From: Pseudomonadota bacterium
Lineage (GTDB): Bacteria; Pseudomonadota; Gammaproteobacteria; Steroidobacterales; Woeseiaceae
Reading direction: 5' to 3'
Assembly: GCA_022360335.1 (NCBI GenBank)
Contig: JAKSCZ010000131.1
Location: 1-30,526, forward strand
Length of the DNA stretch: 30,526 bases
Below, piece after piece: positions 25,624-30,526 of this stretch. The stretch's first letter is position 1. Each line of letters starts with the position of its first letter. A program made the position numbers and the translations under genes. The notes beneath the pieces are model-generated. The model saw only the letters and a program-made list of their open reading frames with translations. It did not search any database and had not been told where the DNA came from.

Positions 25624-26054
25624 GCAGGCAACAGAATTCTGCCGGCGCCTTTCCCTGCCACGTAGGACTCGTGAACCTGGTTTTCGTGCGGTACGACCAA
25701 TAGTGCAAGAACCAGTTCACCTGCGGCATCGCACCACTTACCCGTTCCACCGGTGAAGGTTATCAGGCCCTCGCCTTTCACAGCATCGACATGCCAGCGC
25801 GCCAGCAGTCGATCATCGTCCTCATCGATGAACTGATAGTATCCCTGTCCGTCCGATACTATTCCGTTTTCCATGTCGACATAGTCAAATGCATTGAGCT
25901 TGCCAAGCACGTAGTAACTGTCTGTACCGTTGAGCGTCAGCTTGCCGGGGAAACAGGCGGTCGCAACAAAGTAGCCGCGTTCATCATCCACGCTCACAAT
26001 TCTTCCGTGCACCGCATACCCTGCGCTGATCAGGTTCGCTTCGTATTCCCTCAT
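25620..26054 (-). CDS. Small barrel-like protein A (hypothetical, GTGKW motif)
   Basis: This is a 144-residue, apparently cytoplasmic, beta-rich protein. The motif TGGTGKWCDAAG (101-112) and the next hydrophobic strand are the strongest features; they resemble the conserved hairpin of allene-oxide-cyclase/dirigent-like barrels. It is paralogous to protein B at 23917-24366, with the same order of strands, an acidic turn (IDEDDD, 76-81) and the GTGKW hairpin. The ATG has a strong AAGGAAG ribosome site. Its stop overlaps the MFS start, so the two are coupled. No catalytic residues can be named. It may bind, carry or rearrange a hydrophobic intermediate; function is not established. Confidence 0.72.
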   Translation of the reverse strand: MREYEANLISAGYAVHGRIVSVDDERGYFVATACFPGKLTLNGTDSYYVLGKLNAFDYVDMENGIVSDGQGYYQFIDEDDDRLLARWHVDAVKGEGLITFTGGTGKWCDAAGELVLALLVVPHENQVHESYVAGKGAGRILLPA

Positions 26055-26092
26055 CTCAGCTTCCTTTACCCAATGAAATTCGGCGTACCCGG

Positions 26093-26776
26093 TCAGTCTT
26101 GGGGCACCAGACTCACTTCCACCAGCGTCTTTTCACCGTCGACAATCCAACCTACGACCACCTGCTTGTCCTGTAACGATTCGATCGTAAGGCAGTCCGG
26201 TTCGCCATTGACGTTATCGCAGACATTACCCGCATCGTCGAACCACCAGCTACCTACCTTGATCCACCCTTCGGGTTGCACAACGTGAATCAACCCATCC
26301 CGGTGCCAGTAAACATGTTCAAGCCCGCCACGCCCGGTCTCGATGGCACCGACATGGTCGCTCATCAAGGCAAGCAACTTCATCTGCTTACTCGCCAGAC
26401 TGAACGCAGGCGCATCCTGCAGAAGTTCCAGCGAAAACTGAATCGGAGTTTCGGAAATACTCGTAATCTCCTTGAAGCCGAGTCGATTGTCTGTTTTGCT
26501 AACCTCGTAGCAGCCTTCAAACACGCCACCAACGATCAGGCAGACGTTGCCTGACCCACCGATGCGCCAGGTACCGGCCCGGGTACGCCCGTCACCTGAC
26601 ACCACCCAGAACCTGCCGTCCGGATATACGTAAGAATAGGCTTGCTCGCCTTCGTCATAGGTCACACGGCCAATGGCCGCAAAGAACGGATGCTCACTTG
26701 TCAGAGGCTCCGCACGGACATACCCTGTGCTGGTCGAAAGCACGCAGACCAGAATCAGGTAATACAGATGTTTCAT
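26093..26776 (-). CDS. Secreted protein with internally duplicated GNVC domain (hypothetical)
   Basis: This 227-residue protein has a clear signal peptide (cleavage likely after Ala22, VRA-EP), so it is probably periplasmic. It contains two copies of a roughly 60-residue unit: residues 46-101 and 152-210. Each has a tyrosine/tryptophan strand followed by a D-G turn, then G-[ST]-W, the motif GNVC (76-79 and 183-186), and a second cysteine 9-10 residues later (Cys89, Cys195), consistent with one disulfide per unit. The pattern is reminiscent of small lipocalin-like domains with a G-x-W start, but I do not recognise a named family. It follows the TonB receptor by 36 bases. A periplasmic ligand-binding role for the receptor's substrate is inferred. 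Confidence 0.75.
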   Translation of the reverse strand: MKHLYYLILVCVLSTSTGYVRAEPLTSEHPFFAAIGRVTYDEGEQAYSYVYPDGRFWVVSGDGRTRAGTWRIGGSGNVCLIVGGVFEGCYEVSKTDNRLGFKEITSISETPIQFSLELLQDAPAFSLASKQMKLLALMSDHVGAIETGRGGLEHVYWHRDGLIHVVQPEGWIKVGSWWFDDAGNVCDNVNGEPDCLTIESLQDKQVVVGWIVDGEKTLVEVSLVPQD

Positions 26777-26812
26777 GCTGGTGATTCCTGCAATTGACGG
26801 ATACCGTGCCGG

Positions 26813-28987
26813 TCAGAAATGGTAACTGAACTCCGCGCGCACGAGACGCGGATAGCCTCTGATGAAGTGCCGCACACCAAAACCAATCGGATCCTGATTC
26901 AGAAGTGAGTATTCTTCATCCGCGAGATTTTCGCCTAGCAGCGCAACGTCCCATCGTCCACTGCGGTGCGTATACCGTACGCTGCCATTCCAGATGCCGT
27001 AGTCATCCTCCGCTAGCAACGCGGTTTCGAATGCATCAAAAAACTGCCCATCCACCCAGTTATATGCCAGAAAAAACGATACCAGCCCGTGGCCGGACTC
27101 CCACTCATGCATAACGCTGATGTTGTAACTGTGCTCCGGCGTCTGAAGTAGCCGGTTTCCCGACACGTCAACTCCCTGGATAATGCCGTCGTACTCCCCA
27201 TCGATCAGAGCGTACGAGAAATTCAGTTGCAACCCGTCAATACCCGGAAGCCAGGTCAACTCAAGCTCCGCACCTTGAATGTCTGCCTTCGCTGCGTTGT
27301 CTATCAGGACTTGCGCATTTTGAATCGTCTCCACCTGCAAGTCGGTGTAGTCGTTTTGGTACGCTGAGACATTTGCCTTGAGCCTGCCGTCCATCCACAT
27401 CGACTTCAGGCCAATTTCAAATGCCTCGATCTCCTCAGGATCGAACGCACGCACCGTTTCGGCGATACCGTTTGGCGGGACGTCCGTATCCTCGGCTTGA
27501 GCGTTGAAGCCACCCGCTTTGTAGCCGCGAGACCAACTGGCGTAGAGCAGCAAGGCATCGCTCGGCGAATAATCCATGACCAGACGAGGTGCTATATCGG
27601 TCCAGTCATCTGTCCGACACAGCGTGGTACCACCAGTATCGCCGAAGAACCCCGCGAAACCCGCTACATTCTCGGTGCACCAGGACTTCTCATCGCGGGT
27701 GTAGCGCAGACCGGCCGTCAGCGTCAAGCGATCGCTTGCCTGATAGGCAACATCTCCGTAGACCGCATGGGACTTCGTGTCGCCTTCAGTGATTGTCTTG
27801 TCAGCCACATCGACTCCAAAGCCGTCGCTGAACAAGAGGCTGTCTTCGGCAATTTCTTCCTGGAAATAGCTCATCCCGACAAACCAGCCAAATTTGTCCT
27901 GCGACCCGTTCAGTCGAAATTCCTGAGCCCAGGTTTCGGCGCCTGGATAGAAGGCGAAATTCACGCCGCCCATTCCCGCACCAAAACCCAACACGGGACC
28001 GAAATCAAAATTGATGCCGTCGAGGTCCTGTGAATAGTCATGATCGAAATCCCGCCAGTCTGAAATCGAAGTCAACGCAACGCTATCACTGACTTGCCAG
28101 GTAACGCGCAAATCAACGCCTCTTGTGCTGACGTCTTCCCTGTTTAGTCCTTCCTGGGCGATCTGCGTGTCGAAGGGTTCCGTACCGACGGTTAGACCGA
28201 ATGCATTTGTCAGATCCGGGTTATGGTAGCGCTGCAGGTTGTTCTCGTTCTCCGATACCTGGACAGTCAGCAGCAGATCCAGATCGTCGCTTGGTGTCCA
28301 GTGCGCCATGATGCGGCCCAACAACTCGTCAATCTCCCTTTTTTTGCCATTGACGACATTGGTATCGATACCATCGAATCCGTATGTTTGTAATGCTGCA
28401 CGCAGCAGAAAATTCTCTTTTGCCACGAGGTTGCCGACGGCACCAAACTTCTGCTGACCTTCATTGCCCACTCCGCCATGGAGTTTCAGCGAATTCTCGC
28501 GCGCCGGTTTGTTCGTGACGATGTTAATAGCGCCGGAGACCGCGTTTCGGCCAAACAGAGTTCCTTGTGGACCCTTTACCACTTCAATGCGTTCGATATC
28601 GAGAAATGCCGCCGAAGCCAGCTGATCCCTCCCAATATAAGCTTCGTCCTGAAAAACACCGACACTGTTTTCCGATCCGGCAAAAGCATCGTTGGTTACC
28701 GCTCCTCGTACTCCCCAAGCGGGATTGCTGTAGCCGGTGGTATTCCCCGTCAGCCCCGGTGTGTAGTCGATTAGCGCGGTGAGTGTCGAAACCCCGCTGG
28801 AAGCAATGAAATCGTCGGAAAAGGCGCTAACGGCTATAGGCACATCCTGCAGACTCTCCGAACGTTTCTGCGCCGTGATAACGATTTCGTCCAAGACCTC
28901 TTGTTGCGCATACACCAGCGGGGCACCGGATAGTGCAATGGTGACTGTACCCACGAGCAGGCAACTCAAGTGATCTGGCTTGTACAT
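26813..28987 (-). CDS. TonB-dependent outer-membrane receptor (first gene of second TonB operon)
   Basis: A 724-residue outer-membrane transporter with a signal peptide (cleavage likely after Ala27, VYA-QQ), TonB box DEIVITAQKR (33-42), a plug with IERIEVVKGPQGTLFGRNA, and a barrel ending in the classic terminal aromatic (EFSYHF). The ATG is preceded by AGGAG at ideal spacing. It heads a six-gene minus-strand operon (receptor, secreted duplicated protein, barrel A, MFS, barrel B, SDR). It is divergent from a TetR regulator, with a hairpin and a TetR-type palindrome in the gap. No siderophore synthesis or iron gene is nearby, so an organic substrate is more likely than iron, though this is context only. 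Confidence 0.94.
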   Translation of the reverse strand: MYKPDHLSCLLVGTVTIALSGAPLVYAQQEVLDEIVITAQKRSESLQDVPIAVSAFSDDFIASSGVSTLTALIDYTPGLTGNTTGYSNPAWGVRGAVTNDAFAGSENSVGVFQDEAYIGRDQLASAAFLDIERIEVVKGPQGTLFGRNAVSGAINIVTNKPARENSLKLHGGVGNEGQQKFGAVGNLVAKENFLLRAALQTYGFDGIDTNVVNGKKREIDELLGRIMAHWTPSDDLDLLLTVQVSENENNLQRYHNPDLTNAFGLTVGTEPFDTQIAQEGLNREDVSTRGVDLRVTWQVSDSVALTSISDWRDFDHDYSQDLDGINFDFGPVLGFGAGMGGVNFAFYPGAETWAQEFRLNGSQDKFGWFVGMSYFQEEIAEDSLLFSDGFGVDVADKTITEGDTKSHAVYGDVAYQASDRLTLTAGLRYTRDEKSWCTENVAGFAGFFGDTGGTTLCRTDDWTDIAPRLVMDYSPSDALLLYASWSRGYKAGGFNAQAEDTDVPPNGIAETVRAFDPEEIEAFEIGLKSMWMDGRLKANVSAYQNDYTDLQVETIQNAQVLIDNAAKADIQGAELELTWLPGIDGLQLNFSYALIDGEYDGIIQGVDVSGNRLLQTPEHSYNISVMHEWESGHGLVSFFLAYNWVDGQFFDAFETALLAEDDYGIWNGSVRYTHRSGRWDVALLGENLADEEYSLLNQDPIGFGVRHFIRGYPRLVRAEFSYHF

Positions 28988-29026
28988 TGTGGAACTCCTA
29001 CATACTTGAACCTGATACGTTCACCG

Positions 29027-29059
29027 GCAACAGGCGAGCTTGGGTAGCTCGCCTGTTGC
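29027..29059. promoter_or_regulatory. 13-bp perfect inverted repeat in the TonB receptor leader
   Basis: Arms GCAACAGGCGAGC (29027-29039) and GCTCGCCTGTTGC (29047-29059) pair perfectly around a seven-base loop, 40 bases upstream of the TonB receptor ATG. There is no T-run after it on either strand. A second, mutually exclusive pairing exists: AGCTTGG (29037-29043) with CCAAGCT (29061-29067), so the leader RNA could switch between two folds. It may be an attenuator-like leader element or a regulator site. Confidence 0.5.
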
Positions 29060-29113
29060 ACCAAGCTACGTTTGCGAGTCGTCGTCTAATTCGCTTATGT
29101 TATTTTGTTTGGA

Positions 29114-29123
29114 ACGATCGTTA
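29114..29123. promoter_or_regulatory. AACGATCGTT palindrome, candidate TetR operator
   Basis: A perfect 10-bp palindrome in an A+T-rich patch, adjoining TATAAAC/TATAT sequence that could serve as a -10 region in either direction. It lies between the divergent TonB receptor (start 28987) and TetR gene (start 29338). The A-A-C-G-N-N-C-G-T-T form is typical of TetR-family operators. The remainder of the 350-base gap shows no gene. Confidence 0.45.
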
Positions 29124-29337
29124 TAAACTATATCGACCACAATTCAGTATTGCAAGCACTCTGTACCTGGGTCGGCGAAATTTGTCACACCGATCAGGCG
29201 GTGAAGGCTCGGCGAGTTGCTAGGCAGAAAGCTGTATATGCCCTGACTTGATCTTGGCGGACAAGTGTATGTAACGTGCTGTATAGAGTATCTGTTAATA
29301 CGACAGAGTACAGACCAGCGGTTGTCGGGGTACTTAT

Positions 29338-30033
29338 ATGACGAGCGATACCGGCCAAAACGCGAAACGCTTGGGCAGACCCAGGAAAGACGGCCGGCCT
29401 CCGGTAACCAAGGCGGAAATCATGTCGGTTTCGGCGAGGCTCTTTGCTCTCGAGGGATTCGCGGGCACCAGCATGCGCCTGATCTGCAAGGAACTGGGCG
29501 TGACGACATCATCTGTTTTTCACCAGTTTCCGAGCAAGCAGGCAATTCTGGAAAAGATTTTTGCCACGGCCGTGTTACCAGAACTCGCCTTCTACAAAAA
29601 AATCTCCAAAGTGGATGCACCCGCTGCAGCGAAGCTCTACAAGATCATTACATCCGACATCCGCGAAGTCGCCCAGATAAACCCACAGTTGAAAGGCGTA
29701 TTGGGGCTGCCCGAAGTACGCAACCCACGCTTTAAGGAACTGTACAAATTGAGGAAGAAAACGATCAACCATTTTCGTAAACTGGTGGGCGCCGGAATTC
29801 AGGAAGGTGATTTTCGGCCGCTGGATACGAAGATCATCAGTGAGGTCGTCACACTGTTGGGTGAATTCCCGGTCTATACCTCGACAAGTCTCGGATCGCC
29901 GGGCACGCAGTCTGCCGAGATAGCGCAGTTCGTTTTTCTCGGGCTATTGAAGCATCCGTCGCGCTTGAAATATGTTCAACAAATGGCGGCGAAAATTCCG
30001 GAACAGTTCGTCCGGCCGGAAGAACTCACCTGA
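29338..30033 (+). CDS. TetR-family transcriptional regulator
   Basis: A 231-residue regulator. After a basic N-terminal arm with an AT-hook-like GRPRKDGRPP (13-22), residues 24-72 form the TetR helix-turn-helix: a helix ending ARLFALEGFAGTSMRLI, then CKELGVTTSSVFHQFPSK with the recognition-helix end and conserved F-x-x-K. The C-terminal two thirds is a helical ligand and dimer domain with no family-wide signature. The ATG follows a GGGG stretch at moderate spacing. It is divergent from the second TonB operon and likely represses it, with the AACGATCGTT palindrome as the candidate site. An inverted repeat (CTTGCC..GGCAAG, 30039-30059) follows the stop but lacks a T-run. Confidence 0.92.
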   Translation: MTSDTGQNAKRLGRPRKDGRPPVTKAEIMSVSARLFALEGFAGTSMRLICKELGVTTSSVFHQFPSKQAILEKIFATAVLPELAFYKKISKVDAPAAAKLYKIITSDIREVAQINPQLKGVLGLPEVRNPRFKELYKLRKKTINHFRKLVGAGIQEGDFRPLDTKIISEVVTLLGEFPVYTSTSLGSPGTQSAEIAQFVFLGLLKHPSRLKYVQQMAAKIPEQFVRPEELT

Positions 30034-30219
30034 TGCAACTTGCCACGCTAAGAGGCAAGGGTCCTCGGATCGAACTCCTGACCGCTTGGTTCGTAGTTAG
30101 TCGGCCCTGAGAAAGAGCTAAGTAACTGAGGGTATTGGTAAACCTGGTGGATTTGTTGAGAAGGAATTCGCAGTAAAGGTTAGAATAGCGTTCCGAAGCT
30201 GGCAATATCGGACACCAAA

Positions 30220-30526
30220 ATGAAGCCTCGCACGCCGCCTGATGTTCCTGCCGAGGATCTGTTTCGCCACCGCCTTGACAACCTCATTGATCGCCGTCAC
30301 GAACTGGTGCGACTGGCGGCTTTGATTGACTGGGAACGCTTCGATCGAGAATGGGGTGAAGCCTTTTGCGAGCACGGGCGCCCGGCGATCGCCACCCGAT
30401 TGATTGCCGGTTTGCATTATCTCAAGCACACGTACGGCTTGTCCGACGACGAGGTGGTGCGGCGCTGGGCGGAGAATCCGTACTGGCAATACTTTTGCGG
30501 CGAGACGTATTTTCAACACGAGTTGC
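30220..30526 (+). CDS. IS5-family transposase, N-terminal part (cut by window edge)
   Basis: The first 102 codons of a transposase with the DUF772-type N-terminal region of IS5-family elements. Typical segments are ALIDWERFDREWG, RPAIATRLIAGLHYLKH, GLSDDEVVRRW and ENPYWQYFCGE. The DDE catalytic part lies outside the window, so activity cannot be judged. No frame break is visible in the part present. The inverted terminal repeat must lie in 30034-30219, but with the other end missing I cannot place it. It follows the TetR gene in the same direction, 186 bases away. Confidence 0.9.
   Translation, partial: MKPRTPPDVPAEDLFRHRLDNLIDRRHELVRLAALIDWERFDREWGEAFCEHGRPAIATRLIAGLHYLKHTYGLSDDEVVRRWAENPYWQYFCGETYFQHEL

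Noticed and set aside
30039..30059. Hairpin after tetR as an intrinsic terminator
   Set aside because: The six-base stem has a nine-base loop and no T-run, so it is mentioned under the tetR entry only.
30118..30519. Minus-strand open frame of 133 codons at the right edge
   Set aside because: Antisense to the IS5 transposase, which has clear family motifs.

Overview
The window comes from a GC-rich, Gram-negative genome, most likely a marine or soil gammaproteobacterium. The evidence is two TonB-dependent outer-membrane receptors, a lipoprotein signal on a prolyl oligopeptidase, a TPR-sulfotransferase beside a TonB receptor, several short-chain dehydrogenases (SDRs) and many GTG/TTG starts in tightly overlapping operons. 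The exact lineage cannot be fixed from this stretch. No rRNA, tRNA, CRISPR array, phage or housekeeping gene was seen. It reads as an accessory catabolic region bordered on both sides by transposase sequence: an internally deleted IS3-type transposase at the left and an intact 5' end of an IS5-type transposase running off the right edge.

Layout, left to right. (1) 163-2487: IS3 transposase scar abutting an S9 prolyl oligopeptidase lipoprotein (minus). (2) 2534-7222 (minus): a four-gene operon read SDR -> class III aminotransferase -> MFS transporter -> ureohydrolase (agmatinase/arginase fold), followed by a 45-codon redoxin fragment and a rho-independent terminator. The set fits uptake of a guanidino compound, release of urea, transamination and redox of the product. 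(3) 7446-8728 (plus): a SnoaL-like protein overlapping an SDR, divergent from block 2 and convergent with block 4; the two convergent genes end inside one 19-bp palindrome. (4) 8734-20589 (minus): a long gene train read TonB receptor -> TPR-sulfotransferase -> [SDR scar] -> E1alpha -> E1beta -> E2 -> E3 of a 2-oxoacid dehydrogenase complex -> VOC/glyoxalase protein -> dimethylformamidase large-subunit-like protein -> SDR. An AraC regulator (20883-21947, plus) is divergent from it and is followed by a zinc alcohol dehydrogenase (22034-23053).

(5) 23109-28987 (minus): a second TonB-led operon read TonB receptor -> secreted protein with an internal duplication -> small barrel-like protein A -> MFS transporter -> small barrel-like protein B -> SDR, divergent from a TetR regulator (29338-30033). 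The intergenic region holds a TetR-type palindrome and a strong hairpin with a competing alternative pairing. The two small proteins are paralogues sharing a glycine-rich GTGKW motif that resembles the allene-oxide-cyclase/dirigent barrel signature. With the duplicated periplasmic protein they form the most novel-looking system here: a self-contained module for import, handling and oxidation of an unknown, probably hydrophobic, molecule.

Together the blocks look like three separate small-molecule utilisation modules. Each has its own transporter and SDR, and the two TonB-led modules also have a divergent regulator. Decay scars (IS3, redoxin, SDR C-terminus) indicate past deletions at the module borders.
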